From assembly GCA_963779485.1 (NCBI GenBank), contig CAVZYJ010000023.1, positions 186,001 to 250,000 on the forward strand: a DNA stretch of 64,000 nt, in the 5' to 3' direction. The notes under the pieces are model-generated. The model ran no database searches and had not been told where the DNA came from. It was given only the letters and a program-made list of their open reading frames with translations. Source of the DNA: CAVVJA01 sp963779485. Its GTDB lineage: Bacteria > Actinomycetota > Actinomycetes > Mycobacteriales > Jatrophihabitantaceae. The translations under genes and the position numbers were made by a program. Below, in pieces: positions 27,595-42,682 of the stretch. Numbering within the stretch: the first letter of the stretch is position 1; every line of letters begins with the position of its first letter.

Positions 27595-28949
27595 GCGGCG
27601 AGCTCCGATCCGCGAGTACCGGCGGAATCGAGTAGGCCGTCGGCGGCAGCCAGCCCACTTCGTACCGCGCTTTCCATGGTGTCCGGCCAACCGGTATCGG
27701 TCCAGGCGCCGGCCAGCCACAGCCCGTCGATACCTGTATTGGCCGAGGGGCGCCGGGACGCGCTGCCGGTCGCCTGGCGGAAGGTCGCCCGCCTTTCGCG
27801 CGTGACGAACGCGTCGACGACCGTCGCTCGGCCGGCCGCCGGCAGCAGGTCGGCCAGCGCGGCGACGTATCGGGTCTGCAACGACCGGCTTGGCTCGTCG
27901 ACGATGCCATCGGCCGCGGAGACCGTTACCGCCAGGTACTGACCCTTCTTCAGCCCGGACGGGTCGGTGCGGTCGAAGAACCACTGCACCGGCGAGCGCA
28001 CCGCGGCCGCGAACGGCAGGTCGGTCACCCGACGGTCATAGACGACGTGGATGTTGACGATCGCGCTGGAGCCGAGGTCGGCCGCCGCGGCGGCCTGCGT
28101 CCCGCCCAACACCGGCGCGGCCGGAAACGCCTCGTAGTGCGGCACGGCGAGAACGGCCGCATCGGCGACCAGCCGGCGGATTCCGTCGCGACCGCGGGCG
28201 GAGACAGCCAGGCCGGCGCCGGCCGGCTCGACCCGTTCCGCTCGGTGGGCGAGCAGCACCTCCACGCCGGCCGCGTCCAAGGCCCGAGCCGCGGCATCCG
28301 AATGCAGCGCGCCGAGCGGCGTGGCCGCGTAACCGACGTCGGAGGCCGGCGCGTGGTCGAGCAGGCCGGTGCGGAACACCTTGGCGGCAAGCGCCAGCGA
28401 CGCCTCGTTCGGGTCCAGGTTCAGCGTCGCCGTGCCGACGACGCCCCACAAGGACGAGATGATCGCGTCCGTCTGCCCGTGCGCGCGCAGGAAGCCACCG
28501 AGGGTCTGGGCGTCGAGGGCCGGGTCAGCCGGATCGAGCCGGCGCAGCGCGAGTGCTCCCGCGACCGCCCGCGCCCGGTCGGCCATCGACAGCAGACGGT
28601 ATCCGGCCAGGGCCGCGGAGAGATGTAGCGGTGCCGGGACGCCGGGGAGCCGCGACAGCCGAGTACTCCGTCCACCCGGCGCCAGGACGGGAATGGACAA
28701 CCGGGGCTGTAACACCACGCTGTTCTCGCCGTCGAGCCGGTGCACCAGCCCCCGGTATGCCTCGCAACAGCGCAGGAAAACATGCTGGCCGTTGTCGACC
28801 GACAGGTCGCCCCGCCGGAACGAGAAAGCGGCACCGCCCAACCGGGGACGGCCTTCGACGAGCTGCACGGTCGCGCCCGAATCGGCCAGGCGCAGCGCAG
28901 CAGCGATCCCGGCGAGCCCGCCTCCGACGACGATCGCGCTCGTACCCAT
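27591..28949 (-). CDS. hpnE: Hydroxysqualene dehydroxylase HpnE
   Basis: FAD-dependent amine-oxidase-fold enzyme, 452 aa, that reduces hydroxysqualene to squalene. The dinucleotide-binding motif VVGGGLAGIAAALRLADSGA is at the N-terminus, followed by VEGRPRLGGAAFSF; the C-terminal FAD motif GLWLAGAWTDTGWPDTMESA VRSG is clear. Start chosen at ATG 28947-28949, because GGAG is well spaced from it; a GTG two codons upstream overlaps the hpnD stop but sits too close to the Shine-Dalgarno. Confidence 0.93.
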   Translation of the reverse strand: MGTSAIVVGGGLAGIAAALRLADSGATVQLVEGRPRLGGAAFSFRRGDLSVDNGQHVFLRCCEAYRGLVHRLDGENSVVLQPRLSIPVLAPGGRSTRLSRLPGVPAPLHLSAALAGYRLLSMADRARAVAGALALRRLDPADPALDAQTLGGFLRAHGQTDAIISSLWGVVGTATLNLDPNEASLALAAKVFRTGLLDHAPASDVGYAATPLGALHSDAAARALDAAGVEVLLAHRAERVEPAGAGLAVSARGRDGIRRLVADAAVLAVPHYEAFPAAPVLGGTQAAAAADLGSSAIVNIHVVYDRRVTDLPFAAAVRSPVQWFFDRTDPSGLKKGQYLAVTVSAADGIVDEPSRSLQTRYVAALADLLPAAGRATVVDAFVTRERRATFRQATGSASRRPSANTGIDGLWLAGAWTDTGWPDTMESAVRSGLAAADGLLDSAGTRGSELAA

Positions 28950-28951
28950 GC

Positions 28952-29839
28952 TCACGCTCTCCGCGCCATGGCCCGGGTGGCCACCCAGAGCTTGTCCCGG
29001 GTCGGCAGCGATGCTCGCCCGCGCATCACGATGGTGGGATCGGCCGCGATGCGGCTGAGTAGTTCCCGGTAGATGCCGGCCATCGCGCCCGCGCAGGCGG
29101 CGCTGCGCCGGTCCAGCATGGGCAGCAGCCGCAACCCCTCGTCGTAACGCCCGGCGGCCCGAGCCGCTTCGAACCGGACGAGTTCCGCGAGCCGGCCGTC
29201 CTGCGGGTCGAGCGCGCCGTCGTCCGTCGTCCGCAACTCGACGCCGAACAGGTCGAGGTCACGCTTGGGCAGGTAGATCCGCCCGGCGGCGAGGTCCTCT
29301 CGGATGTCTCGCAGGATGTTCGTGAGCTGCAACGCGGCGCCCAGCGTGTCGGCCAGCCGGCTCGCCTCGGCGTCGTCGTTGCCGCGCAGCGGCGGGTCGA
29401 ATACCCCTAACGAGAGCCGACCGATCGACCCGGCAACGCAACGGCAGTAGTCGAGCAGTTCCGTCAGATCGTCATAGGTGCGGCGCGTCACGTCCATCTC
29501 GCAGCCGTCGACGAGCTCGTCGAAGGCCTCGAGCGGAATGGGCAAAACGGTCGCCGCGTGGGCGAGCGCAACCTGCACCGGGTCGTCCTGGTCGTCCGGC
29601 TCAGTTGCCGCCCGCCGGGCGGCCGCGAGCTCGGCCAGCTTGTATTCGTCCGGTAGCTCGCCGTCGCCGATGTCGTCGATGCGCCGCGCCATCGCATAGA
29701 CGGCGGACAACGCGCGTCTCTTGGCGGCCGGCAACAGCCGGATGCCCCAGGCGAAGTTGCGGGCCTGCTCGCTGGTGATCTGCTCGCACGTTCGATAGGC
29801 GGCGGCGATATCGGCTGGCGACGCTGCGGCGGCGGTCAC
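28952..29839 (-). CDS. hpnD: Presqualene diphosphate synthase HpnD
   Basis: Squalene/phytoene-synthase family, 295 aa, joining two FPP to presqualene diphosphate. Asp-rich motifs: MARRIDDIGDGELP (first) and NILRDIREDLAAGRIYLP (second), and FAWGIRLLPAAKRRALSAVY AM at the substrate pocket. GTG at 29837-29839 overlaps the hpnC stop (GTGA). Paired with HpnC and HpnE it makes squalene without a eukaryote-type squalene synthase. Confidence 0.94.
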   Translation of the reverse strand: MTAAAASPADIAAAYRTCEQITSEQARNFAWGIRLLPAAKRRALSAVYAMARRIDDIGDGELPDEYKLAELAAARRAATEPDDQDDPVQVALAHAATVLPIPLEAFDELVDGCEMDVTRRTYDDLTELLDYCRCVAGSIGRLSLGVFDPPLRGNDDAEASRLADTLGAALQLTNILRDIREDLAAGRIYLPKRDLDLFGVELRTTDDGALDPQDGRLAELVRFEAARAAGRYDEGLRLLPMLDRRSAACAGAMAGIYRELLSRIAADPTIVMRGRASLPTRDKLWVATRAMARRA

Positions 29840-30708
29840 CGGACGACCAACAACGGCAACGCGTGGCGCAGCGTTCGCCGCTTCGTCGGACGAACCGCGG
29901 CCGCGAGAACCTCGTAGTCGGCCTCGTACAACGCATCCGCCGTCGCGCGACCGCCCGCGACGTAGCCGGCTACGGCGACCCGCGACCAGCCCCGCAGCCG
30001 GGCGACGAGTGCGTCACCGGTCTCGAGCATCGTCCGGGCCCGCCGAACCTGGCGAGCGATCACCCGGCGCAGGGCCGGGCTCGCTACGGTCGAGCGCAGC
30101 GCGGCACCACCGACACCCTGCTCCCGTAAATCCTCCCCCGGCAGGTACACCCGCCCAGCCCGTGCGTCTTCGCCGACGTCCTGGCAGTGCTCGAGCACCT
30201 GCAGGGCATTACACACGACGTCCGAATCGGCGATGTTCTGCCGGGTCACGCGACCGGCGATGTGGAGCACGATCTGACCGATGGGCGCCGCCGAATACTG
30301 GCAGTAGCCGAGCAGATCCTCGAATGTGGAATACCCGTGGATCGTCTGGTCCAGGCGATTGGCCTGGATCAGGTCGAGCAGCGGTTGGGCCGACAGGCCG
30401 GTGGCCACCAGGCCGGCGAGGCCGGTCACCGGCGCGAGCCGCGCGCCTCCCGTCCACAGCCCGCGGACGTCGGCTTCGACCGCATCCAGCAAGGCGAGCC
30501 GATCGCCCACCGCGGCGTCGCCGACGTCGTCGACGAAGCGCGCGTACCGGTAGGTGTGCATGAGGTCTTCGCGGGCGCGCCTGGGCAGAATCCGCAACGC
30601 CACGGGGAAGTTCTCGCTCGTCGCCTGAGCTTCGGCGCGGACGGCGAGATCGTCGAGTACGCGCCGCTGCTCCGGCGACGCCTCGGCCGGCGAGCCACGT
30701 CGGATCAC
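29836..30708 (-). CDS. hpnC: Hydroxysqualene synthase HpnC
   Basis: Squalene/phytoene-synthase paralogue, 290 aa, converting presqualene diphosphate to hydroxysqualene. Motifs: SENFPVALRILPRRAREDLM HTYRYARFVDDVGDA (first Asp motif, DDVGD) and LEHCQDVGEDARAGRVYLPG EDL (second). The start is a GTG at 30706-30708, with AGGAC 8 nt upstream; the open frame extends 39 codons further but with no family similarity. First gene of the hopanoid operon. Confidence 0.92.
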   Translation of the reverse strand: MIRRGSPAEASPEQRRVLDDLAVRAEAQATSENFPVALRILPRRAREDLMHTYRYARFVDDVGDAAVGDRLALLDAVEADVRGLWTGGARLAPVTGLAGLVATGLSAQPLLDLIQANRLDQTIHGYSTFEDLLGYCQYSAAPIGQIVLHIAGRVTRQNIADSDVVCNALQVLEHCQDVGEDARAGRVYLPGEDLREQGVGGAALRSTVASPALRRVIARQVRRARTMLETGDALVARLRGWSRVAVAGYVAGGRATADALYEADYEVLAAAVRPTKRRTLRHALPLLVVR

Positions 30709-30854
30709 GGCGTCGTCCTGTCCGTCCCTCTTCCGGTCCAACCCAATGTCGCTACTCCCTAAGCTTATGTTTCGGACGCACCTGGGTTTCGGCGGCGTGG
30801 GCGCCGCGCACCATCGTAGGTGCACGACCGTGGCCGGACGAGTGGGGACGAATC
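30709..30854. promoter_or_regulatory. Divergent promoter region between hpnC and the hpnO-like gene
   Basis: A 146-bp spacer that must start the hopanoid operon (minus) and the aminotransferase (plus). It contains an unusually AT-rich patch with an AAGCTT palindrome (30761-30766, CCTAAGCTTATG), the best candidate for -10 elements on either strand. I could not assign -35 boxes. Its position suggests the two units could share control. Confidence 0.4.
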
Positions 30855-32231
30855 GTGGATCAGTTCGATGTGACCGAAGTGTTGCGGCAGCGCGGCGGCG
30901 AACGCTACGCGTTACAGCAGCGATATCTCAACCCTCAGCTGTCGCGCATGTTGCACACGATCGGATTCGACCAGATCTACACCCGAGCGGCGGGGGCCTA
31001 CCTGTACGACGCCGACGGCCGCGAGTACCTCGACATGCTCGCCGGCTTCGGAGTGTTCGCGCTGGGCCGACACCAGCCCGTGGTCCGGCAAGCCATTCAC
31101 GACGTCATCAACGCCGATCTGGCCGACCTGACCCAGTTCGACGCGCCGCCACTCGCGGGCGTGCTGGCCGAGCGGCTGCTCGCCACGACACCACACCTCG
31201 ATCGGGTCTACTTCGGCAACAGTGGCACCGAGGCCGTCGAGGCCGCGCTGAAATTCGCCCGCTACGCCACCGGTCGCCGACGCGTCGTGTACTGCGACCA
31301 CGCGTTCCACGGCTTGACCGCCGGTTCGCTTTCCGTCAACGGGGCCAAGGAGTTCCGCCGCGGCTTCGACCCCCTGCTCCCTGACACCATGATCCCGTTC
31401 GGTGATCTCGAGCGGCTGCGGCGCGAGCTCGCGAAGGGCGATGTCGCCGGATTCCTGATCGAACCCATCCAAGGCAAAGGGGTGGCGGTGAGTCCGCCCG
31501 GATTCCTGCCCGCCGCGGCCGACTTGCTGGCCAGCCACAAGGCCCTGCTCATCGCCGACGAGGTGCAGTGCGGGCTGGGACGCACGGGCGACTTCTACGC
31601 CTACGAGCACGAGTCAGTCCAGCCGGATTTGGTGGCGGTGGCCAAGGCCCTGTCCGGCGGGTATGTGCCGGTCGGGGCGACGCTCGGCCGGGACTGGATA
31701 TTCCAGAAGGTCTACTCGTCGATGGATCGGGTACTCGTTCACGACTCGACCTTCGGCTCCAACGCCCAAGCCATGGCGGCCGGTCTGGCCACCCTGCACG
31801 TGTTCGAGCAGGAGGCAGTGGTCGCCAATGCCCGGAAGATGGGCGATCTCCTGCTGTCCCGGCTGACCGAGCTCGTCGACCGGTACGAGCTGCTCGCCGA
31901 TGTCCGGGGTCGTGGCCTGATGATCGGCATCGAGTTCGGCCGGCCCTCGTCGTGGCGGTTACGGGCGTCGTGGATGGCCCTGCAGGCCGCGCGTAAAGGC
32001 CTGTTCGCGCAGCTGATCGTGCACGCGCTCTATCACAAGCACGGCATCCTCACTCAGGTCTCCGGCGACCACCTGGAGGTGATCAAGCTGATTCCGCCGC
32101 TGATCATCGGCGAAGCCGAAGTGGATCGCTTCCTCACCGCGTTCGTATCGGTCATGGACGAGGCCCATTCCGGCAGCGCCATGATCTGGGACTTCGGCAA
32201 GTCCCTGATCAAGCAGTCGCGCGACCGCTAA
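30855..32231 (+). CDS. hpnO: Class III PLP aminotransferase, HpnO-like
   Basis: 458-aa ornithine/acetylornithine-type aminotransferase. PLP lysine is K264 (VAVAKALSGGYVPVGA), the cofactor aspartate is D235 (LLIADEVQCGLGRTG), and the phosphate-contacting GNSGTEAVEAAL is at 121-132. In Streptomyces hopanoid clusters a homologous enzyme (HpnO-like) aminates ribosylhopane to aminobacteriohopanetriol, and adjacency to hpnC here argues for the same role; an unrelated transamination cannot be excluded. Start is GTG at 30855. A strong hairpin follows the stop. Confidence 0.8.
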   Translation: MDQFDVTEVLRQRGGERYALQQRYLNPQLSRMLHTIGFDQIYTRAAGAYLYDADGREYLDMLAGFGVFALGRHQPVVRQAIHDVINADLADLTQFDAPPLAGVLAERLLATTPHLDRVYFGNSGTEAVEAALKFARYATGRRRVVYCDHAFHGLTAGSLSVNGAKEFRRGFDPLLPDTMIPFGDLERLRRELAKGDVAGFLIEPIQGKGVAVSPPGFLPAAADLLASHKALLIADEVQCGLGRTGDFYAYEHESVQPDLVAVAKALSGGYVPVGATLGRDWIFQKVYSSMDRVLVHDSTFGSNAQAMAAGLATLHVFEQEAVVANARKMGDLLLSRLTELVDRYELLADVRGRGLMIGIEFGRPSSWRLRASWMALQAARKGLFAQLIVHALYHKHGILTQVSGDHLEVIKLIPPLIIGEAEVDRFLTAFVSVMDEAHSGSAMIWDFGKSLIKQSRDR

Positions 32232-32238
32232 CGCACGG

Positions 32239-32285
32239 AATCGGGGACGGAATTGCTCGCCTGGCGGGCAATTCCGTCCCCGATT
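32239..32285. terminator. Bidirectional terminator hairpin, hpnO-like / rpoC
   Basis: Arms AATCGGGGACGGAATTGC (32239-32256) and GCAATTCCGTCCCCGATT (32268-32285) are perfectly complementary over 18 bp; the loop can close further through a G-U pair and four more pairs. It lies 8 bp after the aminotransferase stop and 21 bp after the rpoC stop on the other strand, an ideal place to end both convergent transcripts. Confidence 0.85.
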
Positions 32286-32306
32286 TCCTAGGGCGGCGGA
32301 CGACGG

Positions 32307-36215
<3,909 letters not shown>

Positions 36216-36262
36216 CTTTGTCCTTCTCTCCTTGGTACTTCTCGAGTGCGAAGCGGGGGCGG

Positions 36263-39709
<3,447 letters not shown>

Positions 39710-39996
39710 GACTCGTCCTTCCAAGGACAAATGTGAGACCTGCGGGGCTACCTTCGGGCATCACGAAGTGGGCCCGTCACGGGCCGCAAGGGAGTCAGAA
39801 GGCAGCGCAACATCCGAGTGTAACAACTTTGGGCACGCCAAGCAAGGCCTCACCCTCCGGGGGCCCTGAGCCTACGACGCCCGCCGCTCCGCTGCCTTCG
39901 GGAGGCTACCGCGGGCCGATCGCAGGTGCGTGGAAACTGTGCCTCGCGCGAGGCTCGCCGTCAAGCGGTTGTGGGCACCCGCGTGGCGGTTCCTCG

Positions 39997-40016
39997 CCGA
40001 TATGTGTATACATCGG
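39997..40016 (-). promoter_or_regulatory. AT-rich imperfect palindrome upstream of rpoB, candidate promoter or operator
   Basis: The sequence CCGATATGTGTATACATCGG contains TGTATACA, perfectly palindromic. TATACA is a good -10 hexamer on the rpoB strand, about 290 bp upstream of its start, in otherwise GC-rich DNA. No matching -35 is seen at 17 bp, so it could also be an operator site. Confidence 0.4.
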
Positions 40017-40091
40017 ATATTTGCCGCGCCGTTCCTCGGTCTACGCCTAGTTCGGCAAGTCTCCCAGGCCGCCGGGGGCTAGTGCTCTGAC

Positions 40092-40138
40092 GTGATCTTG
40101 GACTTATCGCTCTCTGACGACGTTAAGTCCAAGATCAC
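40092..40138. repeat. Hairpin repeat, copy 1 (GTGATCTTGGACTTA arms)
   Basis: Arms GTGATCTTGGACTTA (40092-40106) and TAAGTCCAAGATCAC (40124-40138) are perfectly complementary over 15 bp with a 17-nt loop. The same arm sequence recurs at 44283. It lies just downstream of rplL, so it may act as a terminator or attenuator ahead of rpoB, but its recurrence suggests a dispersed intergenic element. Confidence 0.85.
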
Positions 40139-40162
40139 CAGAAGGAGCCCCTGAGCTGGGGG

Positions 40163-40552
40163 CTACTTGAGCGAGACGGTGGCTCCGGCGCCTTCCAGGG
40201 CCTCCTTGGCCTTGTCGGCCGCCTCCTTGTTGACCTTCTCCAGGACCGGCTTGGGCGCGCCGTCCACGAGGTCCTTGGCCTCCTTCAGACCCAGGCTGGT
40301 GAGCGTGCGCACCTCCTTGATGACCTGGATCTTCTTCTCGCCCGCGGCCTCGAGGATGACGTCGAACTCGTCCTTCTCCTCCTCGACCTCGGCCGGTGCC
40401 GCCGGGCCGCCGGGCGCGGCCTGGACGACGGCGGCCGGTGCGGCGGCGGTGACGTCGAAGGTGTCCTCGAACTGCTTCACGAAGTCCGACAGCTCGAGCA
40501 ACGTCATTTCCTTGAACGCGTCGAGCAGCTCGTCGGTGCTGAGCTTCGCCAT
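40163..40552 (-). CDS. rplL: 50S ribosomal protein L7/L12 (bL12)
   Basis: Stalk protein that recruits translational GTPases, 129 aa from ATG 40550-40552 (MAKLSTDELLDAFKEMTLLE). A Pro/Ala hinge (AAPGGPAAPAEVEEEKDEFD) precedes the C-terminal domain KIQVIKEVRTLTSLGLKEAK DLVDGAPKPVLEKVNKEAAD. Shine-Dalgarno GAAAGGA precedes it. The frame is open upstream without homology. Co-transcribed with rplJ. Confidence 0.98.
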   Translation of the reverse strand: MAKLSTDELLDAFKEMTLLELSDFVKQFEDTFDVTAAAPAAVVQAAPGGPAAPAEVEEEKDEFDVILEAAGEKKIQVIKEVRTLTSLGLKEAKDLVDGAPKPVLEKVNKEAADKAKEALEGAGATVSLK

Positions 40553-40615
40553 GATGTGGCGTCCTTTCTTGTCTCGTCTTGTCTCGCCGGGTTGAGCCGG
40601 CACATGGTCTGTGGG

Positions 40616-41189
40616 CTAATCCGCCGGCTCGGCGGGATTCTCGGGGTCAGGCTGATCGGTGGTGTCGGCCGGGCCGCCGCCCCGCTTCTCCTCCAGGGCC
40701 TTGGCCAGGCGCGCCATCTGCGCGAGCGGGGCCTGGAAGAGCCCGGCCGCTCGGGTCGGCAACGCCTTCATCGCTCCGGCGAGCTGCGCGAGCATGACCT
40801 CGCGCGATTCCAGATCGGCGATCCGCGCGACCTCGGCTGCGCTGAGCGTCTTGCCGTCCAGTACGCCGCCCTTGATGACCAGTACCGGATTGGCTCGCGC
40901 GAAATCCCGTAGCCCCTTCGCGGCGACGACCGGGTCACCGGTCACGAACGCGATGGCCGTCGGTCCGACGAGCAGGCTCTCGTCGAGCCCGACGCCCGCG
41001 TTCTGCGGCCGCTCGCTTGGTCAGGGTGTTCTTGACGATCGCGTACGTGGCATCGGCGCCCAGCGCCCGGCGCAGGTCGGTGACCTGCTTCACGGTGAGG
41101 CCGCGGTACTCGGTGATCACCGCCGCTCCGGCCCGGCTGAACTGCTCGGCGATCTCTGCGACCGCGGTGACCTTCTCGGCATTCGGCAT
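40616..41189 (-). CDS. rplJ: 50S ribosomal protein L10 (uL10), reading frame broken by +1 shift
   Basis: Stalk base protein binding L12 and the GTPase-associated 23S rRNA. ATG at 41187-41189 after GAGGAGGAATC. The N-terminal half (EQFSRAGAAVITEYRGLTVK, VKNTLTKRAAAE) is in one frame; the C-terminal half (VGLDESLLVGPTAIAFVTGD, GLRDFARANPVLVIKGGVLD) is in the next. The switch lies between about 41020, where the second frame has a TGA, and 40993. Removing one G from the GGG at 40995-40998 gives a continuous protein of ~190 aa (RAAAERGVGLDES). All flanking sequence is intact, so an assembly or sequencing error in an essential gene is the simplest reading. The tail (PADTTDQPDPENPAEPAD) is longer and more acidic than usual. 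Confidence 0.85.
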
Positions 41190-41419
41190 GATTCCTCCTC
41201 TCGGCGGTGTCGGGCTGGCCACACCGGGAGACGAGAAGCGCCCCGGCGCAGGGCGCACGGGGCGGCAAAGCCGATCCGTCCTACCTGCGCGGGCCGCCCC
41301 GGCGCTCCGGAGGCGTTCGGTCGCGTATGCGTACGCGACGACCAGCGGTCTTCGGTGGAACTTCGGACATCGTACGCAACCGGCGGGCGGAGCCGCCAAA
41401 CTGCGCCGAGCGGTACGGG
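41190..41419 (-). promoter_or_regulatory. rplJ leader, structured; candidate L10 autoregulatory leader
   Basis: 230 bp between rplA and rplJ. Two perfect hairpins can form: CGGGGCGGC (41258-41266) with GCCGCCCCG (41293-41301), and GTCGCGTA (41320-41327) with TACGCGAC (41332-41339). In many bacteria the rplJ leader folds so that L10(L12)4 binds and represses translation. I infer an equivalent role; I did not identify the kink-turn consensus. Confidence 0.55.
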
Positions 41420-42139
41420 TCAGGCCGAGGCGCTGACGTCCTCGAGCATGTTCCGGGTGCGGTTGGCGTCGACCGGGATGCCGGGCCCCATGGTGGTGGC
41501 GAACGTGACCTTCTTCAGATACCGGCCCTTAGCGGCCGACGGCTTCGCCCGGATGACCTCTTCGAGGGCCGCCGCGTAGTTCTCCACCAGCTGCTGAACG
41601 CTGAACGAGGTCTTGCCGATCACCAGGTGCAGGTTGGCCTGCTTGTCGACCCGAAAGCTGATCTTGCCGCCCTTGATGTCGGAGACGGCCTTGGCGACGT
41701 CGGGAGTCACCGTGCCCGTCTTCGGGTTGGGCATGAGCCCGCGCGGGCCGAGAATGCGGGCGATCCGGCCGACCTTGGCCATCTGATCCGGCGTCGCGAT
41801 CGCGGCGTCGAAATCGAGAAAACCCTCTTGGACAGCCGCGATCAGATCATCGCTGCCGACCCGATCGGCGCCGGCGGCTTCCGCCTCCGCCGCCTTGTCG
41901 CCGGTGGCGAAGACGACCACTCGAACGGTCTTTCCGGTGCCGTGCGGCAGATTGACCGTGCCGCGCACCATCTGGTCCGCCTTGCGCGGGTCGACGCCGA
42001 GCCGCAGGGCGACCTCGACCGTGCCGTCGAACTTGGTTGGTGAGGAGGTCCTGGCCAGATTGGCCGCCTCGAGCGGGCTGTAGATGCGGCCCGGCTCGAC
42101 GAGCTCCGCGGCCTTTCGGTAGCCCTTGCTGCGCTTCAC
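41420..42139 (-). CDS. rplA: 50S ribosomal protein L1 (uL1)
   Basis: L1-stalk protein and translational repressor of the L11 operon, 239 aa. GTG at 42137-42139 (VKRSKGYRKAAELVEPGRIY) with GGAG 8 nt upstream; the ORF is open 10 codons further. Signature IAAVQEGFLDFDAAIATPDQ MAKVGRIARILGPRGLMPNP KTGTVTPDV, ending RNMLEDVSASA. 78 bp after rplK. Confidence 0.97.
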   Translation of the reverse strand: MKRSKGYRKAAELVEPGRIYSPLEAANLARTSSPTKFDGTVEVALRLGVDPRKADQMVRGTVNLPHGTGKTVRVVVFATGDKAAEAEAAGADRVGSDDLIAAVQEGFLDFDAAIATPDQMAKVGRIARILGPRGLMPNPKTGTVTPDVAKAVSDIKGGKISFRVDKQANLHLVIGKTSFSVQQLVENYAAALEEVIRAKPSAAKGRYLKKVTFATTMGPGIPVDANRTRNMLEDVSASA

Positions 42140-42217
42140 GCGTGGTACTCCATTCGTCCTCGTGGTCAAGCAGGCGCCGACCGTCGGCGCCCTCCCACAG
42201 GTGTTCCGGCGCCGAGG

Positions 42218-42652
42218 TCAGCCCTCGACGGTGATGCCCATCGATCGGGCGGTGCCGGCGATGATCTTCGCGGCGTTGTCCAGATCGTTGGCGTTCAGGT
42301 CCTCCATCTTCGTCTGCGCGATCTCGCGGACCTGATCCATGGTGACTTTGGCGACCTTTGTCTTGTGTGGCTCGCCGCTGCCCTTGTCCACGCCGGCGGC
42401 CTTCAGCAAGAGCCGGGCAGCCGGCGGCGTCTTGGTGACGAAGGTGAACGAGCGGTCCTCGTAGACGGAGATCTCGACCGGAATGATCTGGCCGCGCTGC
42501 GATTCGGTCGCCGCGTTGTAGGCCTTGCAGAACTCCATGATATTGACGCCGTGCTGTCCGAGCGCCGGACCGACCGGCGGCGCGGGGTTGGCGGCTCCGG
42601 CCTGGATCTGCAGCTTGATGATCGCCGTGAGTTTCTTCTTCTTGGGCGGCAT
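42218..42652 (-). CDS. rplK: 50S ribosomal protein L11 (uL11)
   Basis: GTPase-centre protein, target of thiopeptides, 144 aa: [44 protein letters not shown], then the C-terminal rRNA-binding domain [41 protein letters not shown]-terminal prolines needed for RelA activation are present. 30 bp after nusG. Confidence 0.98.
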
Positions 42653-42682
42653 TCCCTGACTTCTCTTCTGTTGGCGGGGGAT

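Larger units (their letters stand above)
39710..40162. other. rplL-rpoB spacer with promoter-like palindrome and hairpin
   Basis: 453 bp between rplL and rpoB. In E. coli the equivalent spacer contains an attenuator and RNase III site that set the rplJL/rpoBC ratio. Here the visible elements are the 15-bp hairpin at 40092-40138 (25 bp after the rplL stop) and an AT-rich imperfect palindrome at 39997-40016. Nothing else resembling a gene is present. Confidence 0.6.

Noticed and set aside
27595..27984. Polyprenyl synthase start 130 codons upstream
   Set aside because: The extra frame lies wholly inside hpnE and has no similarity; the GTGA overlap gives a natural start at 27594.
41000..41025. 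Programmed +1 frameshift in rplJ
   Set aside because: There is no zero-frame stop, rare-codon slip site or Shine-Dalgarno-like stimulator. An indel next to a GGG run explains it more simply.
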